Positions 42,463-51,600 of a stretch of DNA of 64,000 bases are shown here, piece by piece; the stretch's first letter is position 1; each line of letters begins with the position of its first letter. This DNA comes from Catenulispora sp. EB89. GTDB taxonomy: Bacteria > Actinomycetota > Actinomycetes > Streptomycetales > Catenulisporaceae. The notes under the pieces are model-generated. The model was not told the origin of the DNA, did not search any database, and saw nothing but the letters and a program-made list of their open reading frames with translations. Where the stretch lies: the NCBI RefSeq assembly GCF_041261445.1, contig NZ_JBGCCU010000026.1:118444-182443 (forward strand), written 5' to 3'. A program made the position numbers and the translations under genes.

Positions 42463-43359
42463 TCACCGCTGCGCATGCCGGAAGTCTCCCGGGGCCAGGC
42501 CGGTCTGTCGGGCGAAGAACTTGCCGAAATTGGTGGCCTCGGTGAAGCCGAGGGCGTGAGCAATCGCAGATACCGGCTGATCGGTGTGTGCGAGAAGTCG
42601 TTGCGCTTCAAGGCTCACGCGCGCATCGAGGAGCTGTTTGGCGGTACGCCCGGCGGCGGCCTGGCAGGCGCGTGTCAGGGTTCGTGGTGCGTAACCCAGG
42701 CGTGCGGCGTAGGTCTCGACGGATCGCGTGGTGGCGAAAGAGCGTTCAAGTTCGCGGCGGAAGGCGAGGTACACGTCGGCAGTGGTGGCGTGCACGTCGC
42801 CGTCCCCGTCCGGATCCGACAGGCCCGCCATACGCAGGAGGAGTGCGCCGAGGAGCTGGCGGAGCAGCGCGCCGGTGAGGTCGAGGCCGGCCACGCGCGC
42901 GGCCGGAGCGCCGTGCCAACTCCGGTACACCGCGACAAGCTCCTCCACGGCACGATCGAACGCACCGAAGGTGTCCGGCGGCAGCGACCACGCCACCGGG
43001 CCGAACCCGTCGAGCACCGGGCCCGCCGCCGGCAGCGGTGGCGGAAAACCGGCGGTGAACAGCAGCAAGACCGCGTCGAGGTCCGCCGGTTGGCCGGCCG
43101 CGCCGTAGGGCAGCCTCTGGACCTGGCCGGGCCGCAGATGCAGCAGGGTACCCCGCGTGCACTCGTAGTCGACGAAATCGACCATCGCGGTGCCCTCGCC
43201 GTCACGCACCAGAATGATCTGGTGGAAGTCCAGACGGCTCGGGCGACGCGCGACTTCGCTCTTCAACCGGGTCTTCAGCTCGTCGAAGGTCAGAACTTCG
43301 ACGCCGGCGTGCGGGCTGTCCGGGTTGTCGAAAGCGATGTCGATGATCACGTTGTCCAT
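42463..43359 (-). CDS. AraC family regulator
   Basis: 298 residues. Cupin-type N-terminal sensor (DFHQIILVRDGEGTAMVDF, GTLLHLRPGQVQRL), then an AraC HTH pair: SVETYAARLGYAPRTLTRACQ and SAIAHALGFTEATNFGKFF, ending ARQTGLAPGDFR. Divergent from the SnoaL-like gene, with a 103-base gap that contains GTAAG-GATT-CTTAC (43446-43459). It ends 12 bases from the membrane partner of the sigma factor, convergent. Confidence 0.9.
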   Translation of the reverse strand: MDNVIIDIAFDNPDSPHAGVEVLTFDELKTRLKSEVARRPSRLDFHQIILVRDGEGTAMVDFVDYECTRGTLLHLRPGQVQRLPYGAAGQPADLDAVLLLFTAGFPPPLPAAGPVLDGFGPVAWSLPPDTFGAFDRAVEELVAVYRSWHGAPAARVAGLDLTGALLRQLLGALLLRMAGLSDPDGDGDVHATTADVYLAFRRELERSFATTRSVETYAARLGYAPRTLTRACQAAAGRTAKQLLDARVSLEAQRLLAHTDQPVSAIAHALGFTEATNFGKFFARQTGLAPGDFRHAQR

Positions 43360-43462
43360 TTTCGACCATCGCGCGACCGAACTCCACCTCGTCTCCCATG
43401 CAGGGTCGGCGGCATCGTGGAGTCAGCACCAGAACCACTTCGAAAGTAAGGATTCTTACACC

Positions 43463-43843
43463 ATGTTCACTTCCGTCACCGACCCTGCCAAGCTCCCGAT
43501 CCTGTTCCAGGACGCTCTGAACGCCGGCGCCGTGGAGGATGTCCTGGCACTGTTCGCGCCCGGGGCGGGCATGCGCACCGTGGTCGGCGAGTTCATCTCC
43601 GGCGAGGACGCGTTGCGCGCTGAGATCGGCGGAACCGTCGCCGCCGGCGGCAAGCTGACCAACGTCCAGCGTCACACGCTGCTCGGCGCGGACACCGCCC
43701 TCCTGGTCACCGACTGGACCATGGAAATCGACGGCCCCGAAGGCGAGCGGATCACCGCCACCGGCACCACCGCCAATATCGCCCGGCAGGACGCCGGCGG
43801 CGATTGGCGGTTCACCATGCTCAACCCGCTCGGCACCGCGTAA
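43463..43843 (+). CDS. SnoaL/SgcJ-like NTF2-fold protein
   Basis: 126 residues from the ATG at 43463. NTF2-like: ILFQDALNAGAVEDVLALFAPGAG, ISGEDALRAEI, DTALLVTDWTMEIDGPEGERI and DWRFTMLNPLGTA, matching the SgcJ/EcaC oxidoreductase and DUF4440-like groups that are common in actinomycetes. No catalytic assignment is possible. Divergent from, and probably controlled by, the AraC regulator. TAAGGA is 13 bases before the ATG, a rather long spacing. Confidence 0.78.
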   Translation: MFTSVTDPAKLPILFQDALNAGAVEDVLALFAPGAGMRTVVGEFISGEDALRAEIGGTVAAGGKLTNVQRHTLLGADTALLVTDWTMEIDGPEGERITATGTTANIARQDAGGDWRFTMLNPLGTA

Positions 43844-44000
43844 GCAGAACCGGAGCGCTCGCGCGAAGGCGGCAGCGGGTGCTTCGGCCGGGCTCAGTTC
43901 CACGATCACTGACCTGGAACAGAGCCCGCGCCGGAGCCGGTCTGCTTCAACGCGGGGCCGCCCGATCCTCGCCCTGCCCGTCCCCCGCGCCTGGGCACCC

Positions 44001-44636
44001 TCAGACCACGATGCTCTGACCCACCTCGAGCGCCAGCAACGGCACACCGGTCAGGTCGCTGATGAACTGCGCGAACGAAGCGCCCTCAGCGTCGCTCAGT
44101 GTGAGGTCGTGGATCTGGACGGAACGCGACGGCTTGACCGACCGCACGAAGTCGATTCCCTCGCTGAGCTTGGTCCAGGGTCCCGCCGCCGGTACGAGCA
44201 GCGTCTGGACCGCGGCCCCGGGCACGACGTATGAGTCGCCGGGGTGGTAGACGTCGCCGTCGATCAGGTAGCCGACGTTGCTCATGAGCGGGAGGTCGGC
44301 GTGGATCGGCGCGTGATGCTCGCCGACGGCTGTCACTTCGAATCCGGCGGCCTCGAAGCTGTCGTCGGCGCGGACCGCGAGGACGCGGCCGTCGTGCGGG
44401 CCGAGTTCGGCCGCCGCGTCCGGCGGCGCCCACACGCGCAGCGACGGCTGGGCTTCAAGCGCGGCCTTCAGGATGCCGGCGTCGAAGTGGTCGGGATGGC
44501 TGTGCGTGATCAGCACTGCCGTGGCACCGGCGACGAGTTCCGCGGCGTTCGGGGTGTACGCCCCGGGATCGATCACGACGGTGAACCCGTCCTTGGTGAG
44601 AGCGACGGTCGAGTGGGCGTACTTGGTGAATTCCAT
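44001..44636 (-). CDS. MBL-fold metallo-hydrolase (UlaG-like, third in window)
   Basis: 211 residues. MEFTKYAHSTVALTKDGFTVVIDPG opens the fold, broken here from LITHSHPDHFD (metal motif HSHPDH), then AVGEHHAPIH and VYHPGDSYV. This belongs to a different sub-branch from the two HEHYDH paralogues. Divergent from MarR over a 200-base gap with a long palindrome, so probably MarR-repressed. Many such proteins are of unknown function; detoxification is a guess. Confidence 0.87.
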   Translation of the reverse strand: MEFTKYAHSTVALTKDGFTVVIDPGAYTPNAAELVAGATAVLITHSHPDHFDAGILKAALEAQPSLRVWAPPDAAAELGPHDGRVLAVRADDSFEAAGFEVTAVGEHHAPIHADLPLMSNVGYLIDGDVYHPGDSYVVPGAAVQTLLVPAAGPWTKLSEGIDFVRSVKPSRSVQIHDLTLSDAEGASFAQFISDLTGVPLLALEVGQSIVV

Positions 44637-44717
44637 GCGTGCCTCTCAAGCTGGGCGGCCATCGGCGTGCGGGCCTGGACAGGAAGCGCCCAGGCCTGGA
44701 CCGGAACCGACCGATTC

Positions 44718-44766
44718 ACTTGACTGGGTAACTGAAACCTAGACCGATTGAGTTTCCCAGTCAAGT
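44718..44766. promoter_or_regulatory. Long inverted repeat between MBL and MarR genes
   Basis: ACTTGACTGGGTAACT (44718-44733) and AGTTTCCCAGTCAAGT (44751-44766) pair at 15 of 16 positions around a 17-base spacer. It sits midway between the divergent genes, with TTGACT-like promoter words inside both arms. Either one large MarR-type operator or two sites. Confidence 0.6.
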
Positions 44767-44838
44767 AATCGCGGTGCGCGCCGATCAGGCCCCGCGAGCG
44801 TAAGATCGCGCCATGGCTGAGACGACGCGGTGGCCGTG

Positions 44839-45303
44839 ATGCCCGATCGAGAAGACCGTCAGATGTGGGAGGCGTTCACCAGCGTTCTGGTCTGGCTGCC
44901 AGCGGCCCTCGACGATCAGTTGGAGCGCGACGCCGCGCTGACACTTTTCGAATACGGCATCCTGTGGACGTTGTCCGAAGCCGATGAGCGCACACTACGG
45001 ATGAGCGAGTTGGCCCGGGCGACCAACGCCTCGCTGTCCAAACTGTCCCGAGCGGCCGCCCGCCTGGAGCGCCGCGGGTGGATGACCCGCCTCCCGGACC
45101 CCGCCGACGGGCGCTGCACCCTGGCCGTGCTCACCGACGCCGGCCGGGACAAGGCCGCCGACGCCACCCCCGGCCACATCGACGCCGTCAACCGGCTCGT
45201 CTTCGACCAACTCACCGCACCCCAGGTCCGCCAATTGCACGAGATCAGCGACCGGATCCTGCGAGCGGTCCGGACGGAAGACTCCCGCCCACCGCAACGG
45301 TGA
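44839..45303 (+). CDS. MarR family regulator
   Basis: 154 residues from the ATG at 44839; GTG starts at 44830 and 44836 are also in frame. Winged helix: LRMSELARATNASLSKLSRAAARLERRGWM, given here in parts, then the wing LPDPADGRCTLAVLTDAG. An eight-codon open frame starting ATGGCTGAG at 44814 ends in TGATG over this ATG, so a short leader peptide could couple translation. It should repress the divergent metallo-hydrolase through the palindrome at 44718-44766. Immediately after its stop begins a nine-copy 15-bp tandem repeat. Confidence 0.88.
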   Translation: MPDREDRQMWEAFTSVLVWLPAALDDQLERDAALTLFEYGILWTLSEADERTLRMSELARATNASLSKLSRAAARLERRGWMTRLPDPADGRCTLAVLTDAGRDKAADATPGHIDAVNRLVFDQLTAPQVRQLHEISDRILRAVRTEDSRPPQR

Positions 45304-45667
45304 GCCCGAGCCGGGCGGGACGTTTCCCGGCGGGACGCTTCCCGGCGGCACGTTTCCCGGCGGGACGCTTCCGGGCGGCACGTTTCCCGGCGCCACGTTT
45401 CCCGGCCGCACGCTTCCGGGCGCCACGCTTCCCGGCGCCACGCTTCCGGGCAGGTGGACAGACCCGGGTACCCGGAGCTGCCGTCCGGCCTGCCCAACCG
45501 CGCCGGCGGCCGCGAGCAGGCACCTCCCGTGTCGAGCACGAACACCGGTTCGCAGCTGAGACAGCCGGGCTGCGCGATTCCGGGTGAGGTGGTGGTGATC
45601 GATCGGGGCCCTGCTCCCGCAGCCGAACGGCGGGGAGCAGAGCGGGCCGGTGTCAGGGCGTGGACCT
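45304..45667. other. Spacer with tandem repeat after the MarR gene
   Basis: 364 bases between convergent MarR and GH59 genes. The first 145 bases are the 15-bp repeat described separately. The MarR frame remains open beyond its TGA through the repeat to about 45750, as do other frames, which I attribute to base composition. No further gene is supported. Confidence 0.5.
45314..45448. repeat. Nine tandem copies of a 15-bp unit
   Basis: Nine head-to-tail copies of GGCGSSACGYTTCCS fill 45314-45448, differing only at four positions (G/C at 5-6, C/T at 10, C/G at 15). Being a multiple of three, the array is open in several frames and gives pentapeptide repeats such as PPGSV/PPGNV on the minus strand. 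It starts 11 bases after the MarR stop codon. Confidence 0.9.
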
Positions 45668-48517
45668 TCAGGCGGCGGGCAGCGCCCACTGCTGATTGGT
45701 GCCGTCGTTGCAGTCCCAGATGTCGAGTTGGGTGCCCGGCGTCGTGCTGAATCCCGGGTCGTCCAGGCATCTGCCGGATTGCGGGTTGAGCAGTTCGCCG
45801 TTCGCCTGCGGTATCCAGACCTGGTTGGCGCCGTTGTTGCAGGTGTACAGCTCGACGGCGGTGCCGTCGGCGGTGCCGCCGGAGCCGGTGATGTCCAGGC
45901 ACTTGCCGTTGTTCACCAGGGCGTTCCCGATTCGCTGCCAGCGTTGGGCGTTGGTGTCGTTGCAACCGTAGACGTCGACCTTGTTGCCGTCGGTGGTGAC
46001 GTCGCCGGCGTCGTCGAGGCAGAGTGCGTTGACGGCGGAGACTACCGGTCCGACGATCGGAGGCAGCGTCCACCGCTGGTTCGCGCCGTCGTTGCAGTCC
46101 CAGATGTCGAGTTGGGTGCCCGGTGTCGTGCTCAGCGCCGGGTCGTCCAGACACCTGCCGGATTGCGGGTTGAGCAGTTCCCCGTTCGCCTGGGGGATCC
46201 AGGTCTGGTTCGGGCCGCCGTTGCAGAACCACACTTCGACGAGGCTTCCGTTGGCGGTGGAACCGGAACCGTGGACTTCCAGGCACATGTCGCCGTTGTT
46301 CCGCATGATGCCGTTCGAGGGCTCCCACTGCTGACCGACGGAGTTGTCGCACGTGGCGATGTCGACCTTGGTCCCGTTGGTGATGGAGCCGTTCGCGTTG
46401 TCCAGGCACAGCCCGGCAAGGCCGGAGGAGACCGGGCCCGTGCTGTAGGTGCCGTAGCCGCCGAGGAGCGGGGTGACGGCGAGGTTGTCGAACTGGTCGG
46501 TCTGGTATCCCACGACGCCGAGGCCTGCCTGGCCGGTCTGGTAGGTGCCGTCCGAGGCGTTGCCGACCGTGGTCCCGTCGACGGAACCGCTGATCGCGGT
46601 ACCCCACATGCTCAGCGCGATGGTGTGCCAGCGGCCTGTACCCAGCGCGCTGACCGTGCCCGAGGCGAGGGTGGTGACGGTCCCGACGGCGTCGCTGCGG
46701 TCGATCGACCAGGCCCCGGAGTCCGAGACCCGAAACAGGTAGGCCGCCTGGTCGGCCTGCGGCCGGTCCTGCTTGTTCGCGCGGCCGTACAGCTCGGCGG
46801 TACCGGCCTGGTTCAGGTACACGTCAGAGGAGACTGTGTAGTTCGACCAGGTGGTGTCGCCGATCAGGCCGTACGCGTCGGAGTCGCTCTGCCATTCGAT
46901 CGGCTTGGTGGGCGCGGTCTGCTGGACGCACTGCCCCGAACGGCCGCCCAGGCACGGCTCGACCTGGTAGGCGCCCTGCATCGTCTGCAGATACCGAGGC
47001 TCGCTACCGGTGGCGTCCTGGTCGTAGGAGTCGTTGTACGGCAGGCCGAGCGTCGCCGGGGCCGGGCTGACCGCGGTGCCCTTGCCCTGGCCCGTGGTGG
47101 TGGTCAGGGTGTAGATGTACCCCGGCTGGACGGTCAGCGAGTACGAGCCGTTGACCGGGGTGATGTCCTGGCTGTGGATCAGCGCGGTCGCCGGATTCGG
47201 CGTGTTCACGTCGGTGCTCCAGACGTGCACGGTGCCGGTCGACAGGCCGCCGGAGACGGTGAGGTTCACCGTTTGAGCGGCGGTGGCCGTGGTGGTCTCG
47301 ATGACGGTGGAGTAGTCGCTGCCGTTGCCGGATTTCAGCGACACGTACGAGCCGTTGGACTCGGCGCCGCCCAGGTACCCGGAGCCGGAGTCCAGGAACT
47401 GCCAGCCGGGCGCGGTGAACTGGGTGACCTGAGCGGTGGCCCAGGTGCTCTCGCCGATCGAGTAGTTGCCGGACCACGGCTGGCCCGCCGTCATCATCCC
47501 GTCGGTCGGATAGGGCAGGTTCGGGGTGATCGCGGCGATCAGCGGCCAGTTGAGGTACGCCGTCATGCGGGCGTCGGTGTAGCCGCGGACGATGGAGCGG
47601 ATCAGCGCCGGCGCGCCGGTGTTCATGTCCTGCGACCCGTTCTCCGAGGCCCACAGCGGTTTGCCGGAGGAGAGCGCCTGGCTGGTGGTCGAGCACGAGG
47701 TGGCCGGCCCGCCGTCGCCCTGGCACGGATAGTGCGATCCGATGACCTGCACCGCGTTGGCGAACGCGGAGTTCGTGTCGATGTCGTTGGCGACCGACCA
47801 GTCGGAGTCGGCGCCGACGATCTGCACGCCGGAGTAGCCGTCCGCGTTCAAGGTCGAGCGCAGCTGCTCGTACCAGGGGATGTTGTAGCCGCGCTCGTTC
47901 CAGCCGCCCAGGTAGTCGATCGTCAGACCGTCCGCCTTGGCGCAGCCGAGCCACGACACCAGGTAGTTGATCGTGTCGGTGGACCAGAAGTTGCCGCCAC
48001 CGATCCAGCCGGGAGCGCCCCAGGCCAGGCCGTACAGCTTGATGTTCGGATTCAGGGCCTTGGCCTGCTGCATGAGCCAGAACTCATAGCCCGTACCGCA
48101 CTGGACGTTGCCGGCGGTGTGCTCGATCGAGGGCTCGGCCCCGTCGGTGGAGTTGGTGTCGCCTCCGATCTCGACCTTGAGGATCTGCAGATCCGCGCCG
48201 TATCCGGGCTCGAACAAGTAGTCGAGGATCTGCTGACGCTGCGCCGCCGGGTAGTCGATGAGCAGCCGCGAGTTGCCCCCGCCGCCGCTGATCGCGCCGA
48301 CCCCGTCGAAGGTGCGGCCGGTGCCGGCACCGTTGACGGCGATGGTGGTCGTGGCGGTGGCGGTCGCGGTGGTGGCGGTGGCGGTGGCGGTCGTGGCGGC
48401 GGCGGTCGCCGGAGCCGCGGGCGCGGCGAGCACGGCACACAACATGCCGAGCAGCGCCGGCAACAGCACGAGGGCGACGTGTCTACGCAGCCTTCGAGGA
48501 AGCACTGGGGTCATCAT
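45668..48517 (-). CDS. Secreted GH59 (galactocerebrosidase-like) enzyme with two ricin-type trefoils
   Basis: 949 residues from the ATG at 48517 (AAAGGA upstream). Signal peptide to about residue 40, then an Ala-Thr linker. GH59 catalytic region about 60-500: TGRTFDGVGAISGGGGNSRL, IGGDTNST, acid/base Glu208 in LGGWNERGY and nucleophile Glu292 in WASENGSQD. A lectin-like beta-sandwich (about 520-690) follows, then two ricin-type beta-trefoils with six QxW motifs (QQW, QTW, QRW; QRW, QVW, QQW). GH59 enzymes cleave terminal beta-galactosides. It follows the GH54-bearing giant gene by 150 bases on the same strand, consistent with joint attack on arabinogalactan. The QxW repeat around QANGELLNPQSGRCLDDP is duplicated almost exactly. 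Confidence 0.88.
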   Translation of the reverse strand: MMTPVLPRRLRRHVALVLLPALLGMLCAVLAAPAAPATAAATTATATATTATATATTTIAVNGAGTGRTFDGVGAISGGGGNSRLLIDYPAAQRQQILDYLFEPGYGADLQILKVEIGGDTNSTDGAEPSIEHTAGNVQCGTGYEFWLMQQAKALNPNIKLYGLAWGAPGWIGGGNFWSTDTINYLVSWLGCAKADGLTIDYLGGWNERGYNIPWYEQLRSTLNADGYSGVQIVGADSDWSVANDIDTNSAFANAVQVIGSHYPCQGDGGPATSCSTTSQALSSGKPLWASENGSQDMNTGAPALIRSIVRGYTDARMTAYLNWPLIAAITPNLPYPTDGMMTAGQPWSGNYSIGESTWATAQVTQFTAPGWQFLDSGSGYLGGAESNGSYVSLKSGNGSDYSTVIETTTATAAQTVNLTVSGGLSTGTVHVWSTDVNTPNPATALIHSQDITPVNGSYSLTVQPGYIYTLTTTTGQGKGTAVSPAPATLGLPYNDSYDQDATGSEPRYLQTMQGAYQVEPCLGGRSGQCVQQTAPTKPIEWQSDSDAYGLIGDTTWSNYTVSSDVYLNQAGTAELYGRANKQDRPQADQAAYLFRVSDSGAWSIDRSDAVGTVTTLASGTVSALGTGRWHTIALSMWGTAISGSVDGTTVGNASDGTYQTGQAGLGVVGYQTDQFDNLAVTPLLGGYGTYSTGPVSSGLAGLCLDNANGSITNGTKVDIATCDNSVGQQWEPSNGIMRNNGDMCLEVHGSGSTANGSLVEVWFCNGGPNQTWIPQANGELLNPQSGRCLDDPALSTTPGTQLDIWDCNDGANQRWTLPPIVGPVVSAVNALCLDDAGDVTTDGNKVDVYGCNDTNAQRWQRIGNALVNNGKCLDITGSGGTADGTAVELYTCNNGANQVWIPQANGELLNPQSGRCLDDPGFSTTPGTQLDIWDCNDGTNQQWALPAA

Positions 48518-48667
48518 TGATCCTTTCGTCGTCGACAAACGGAAGGAATCGATCGCACCGGCCGTGCGGCCCCGTCCCCACAATGCGCGAGGACGAGGCC
48601 GTACCCGGATGAATCAGTTCCCTTCTGAAAAGCCCCCTCTAAACAGGCCGACCGCCAGTCATCGCGG

Positions 48668-51600
48668 TCAGATCACCTGGCTGACCCAGTTGCCGCCGAT
48701 CGCCGGCAGATACGTCTCCCGCAGCTGGTCACTGCCCTTGTCCTCGGTGAAGACGCTGGTCCACGTCAGAGCACCGCTGGTGTCGGCGTGCAGCACCGCC
48801 GTCAGGCCCACGGCGGGATCCGGCGCCGGGGCGTTGGTCTTCGTCGTCAGATCCAGGCTGCCCCAGGCGTCTCCGATCGCGGGCAGGTAGCTCTCGTTCA
48901 GGTCGCCGTTGGCCTGGATGCTGTAAAGGCTGGTGAAGCCGGTGTGATACAGCGCCGTGAGACGGTTGCCGGCGCCGATCTTCGGGAGTCCGTATTTCGA
49001 GGACAGGTCCTGGGGGACCCAGTTGTCACCGATGGCCGGGAGGTAGTTCTCCAGGATGTCTCCGTTCTGGCCGACTGTGTAGACACTGGTGAATCCGTTG
49101 TGGAACACCGCCCTGGGGGAACTGCCCAGAGCGACTTGCTGGACGCTGTAGAGCTGGGTCAGGTCGTGGGTGGCCCAGCCGTCGCCGATGGCGTTCAGGT
49201 AGGTCTCCTCGACGTCACCGAACTGCCCCCCGGCGTTGCCGTCGATGGTGAAGACGCTGACCCACCCGTCATGCAGGATGGCGGCCGGTTCGGAGTTCTT
49301 CGCGACCGGCGGGGTGCTGTACTTCGCGGTCAGGTCCTGGAAGTACCAGGGGCCGCCGAGCGCCGGGAGGTACGTCTCGTCCAGGTGGCCGTTGGAGCGG
49401 TCCACCGTGTACACGCTGGTGTACCCGGAGTGGAAGACGGCTGTGGGAATGGTGGCCGACGGCGGTGTGTGGGCGATCGACGCCAGGTCGTGGCTGGCCC
49501 AGGAGCCGCCGAGTTGTGCCAGATAGGTCTCCTCCAGATCGCCGCTGCCGTCGTCGATCGTGAACACGCTGGTGTATCCCTGGTGCTCCAGCGAGATCGG
49601 GCCCGTGCCCGCCATTATCTTCGGGGTCTGAGCCATCGACGCCAGATCGTGCACGGCCCACTGTCCTCCCATCGCGTTCAGGTAGGTCTCCCGCAAGCCA
49701 CCGTTGCCGTCAGGGGTGAACACGCTGGTGTATCCGTCGTGGGCCAGCGAGGAATCGGCTTGGGAAGAACCCGTCACCGCGACGCCCGGAGTGTTGCCCA
49801 GGACCGACAGGTCGTGGCTGGTCCAGTCGTCGCCGATCTTCGGCAGGTAGCTCTCGTTCAGGTGGTCGTTGAACTCGTTGACGGTGAACACGCTGGACCA
49901 CAGGTCACCGCCGCTGGCCGGGTGCAGCAGCACGGCCGGCGTGTCGGAGGTGACCGGTGTCTGGTACTTGGCGGTGAAGTCCTGGACTCCCCAGCCGTCA
50001 CCGAGGTAGGGCAGGTAGGACTCCCAGACGTGCTGGCTGCCCTCGGCCACCGTGTATACGCTGGTGAAACCAGTGTGGAACAGGGCCACCGGCTGCGTCC
50101 CCGGAGCCACCGGCGGCGTGTGGTACTCCGCCGACAGGTCCTGTGCCTTCCAGTCGTCGCCGATGGCCGGCAGGTAGGTCTCCTCCAGATCCCGGGTCAC
50201 GTCGTCGACCGTGTAAACGCTCGTGTAGCCGCCGTGCACCACCGCAGTCGGAGTCACAGCGGTGGGCGGCGTGAGGTACTTCGCCGACAGGTCCTGCGTG
50301 TGCCAGTCCTGGCCCAGCTGGATGAGATAGGTCTCCTCCAGATGATGGTCCGGGCCGATCGTGTAGACGCTGGTGTATCCGGAGTGCACGATCGCCACCG
50401 GCGAGGTACCGGCCTGCACCGCCGGGGTGTGGTACTTGTCCGACAGGTCCTGGGAGACCCAGTCGTCCCCGAGCTTGGGCAGATACGTCTCCCGCAGGTG
50501 TCCGTTCGCCGCGTCCACGGTGTAGACGCTGGTGTATCCGTCGTGGACCACGGCTGTCGGCGTCCAACTCGTGTTCGGTGTGTGGTATTTCGCTGACAGG
50601 TCCTGGGAGAACCATGGACCCCCGAGTTTCGGCAGATACGTCTCCCAGAGATCGCCGTTGTCCGCCGCCACCGTGAAGACGCTGGTGTCCCCGTGGACGA
50701 GTGAGACCGGCGTCGTGCCCGGCATCACCGGCGGCGTCTTGGCGAGCGTGTTCAGATCGTGCGACGCCCACGCACCGCCGATCTGCGCGAGGTAGGACTC
50801 CTCCAGGTGCCCGTTGGCCGAGTCGACCGTGAACATGCTGGAGTAGCCGTCGTGCAGGACAGCCGGTCCGGCCGCAGAAGGCGCAGAGAGATTCCCCGCG
50901 GAATCTCCTGCGTACTTCGCAGCGGTGATGTCGGCCTGGACCGCGGAATCAGCGGCGTCGGACGGATAGCCGTCCGTCATCACGCCCTCGAAGAACGAAC
51001 CGACATCGGAGTTGCTGTTGTCCCCGCCGGTGCCGAGGATGATCGCGCCCTCCTTCTGCATCGGCGTGTACGAGTACTGACCGGGAACACTGGGCAGGCC
51101 ACCGCTCCAATAGGTGCTCAAGCCCCCCGATTGCGCGTCGCCGCCCTTGATCGCGTACTTGTCGGCCCCGTCGTTCTTCAGCATGGCGGTCACGAAGTCG
51201 CTGCTGTTGCCGGTGTTGGCGGTGTTGGTCCCGTCCTTGCCCTGGAACAGGCCGTTCTCCAGGTCCGCCTCTACCCAAGGCCCGTTCCCGGTGCACGGCC
51301 CCTGACTGGATTGGTAGTAGCACGTCGTGCTCAGGTTGACGGCGTCCATGTGGCCTTCGCCGTTGTCCTGGCTGTTGGTCTCGGCGTTGCCGAAGTCGAA
51401 ACAACACCCGGAGTTGACGTTGATGCCGCTGGCCACCATGTACATGCCCTCGGCCGTGTGGATCCCCGCGGACTTGTCGTCCGTCGCGACGCCGCGCGTG
51501 AAGTTGTCCCGGTAGCCGACACCCGGAGTGACCTTCAACCCGTACGCCTCGTGGCCACCGACGGTGATCTTCAGCGCGGCCGCGTCGGCGGCCTGACCCG

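Noticed and set aside
44995..45441. Minus-strand frame with (PPGSV/PPGNV)n repeats, collagen-like at first sight
   Set aside because: It is the 15-bp tandem array read in one frame, and continues antisense through the MarR gene. No start signal; the repeat explains the openness.
45314..45448. CRISPR-like array
   Set aside because: The units are contiguous 15-bp copies without spacers, and no cas genes are present.
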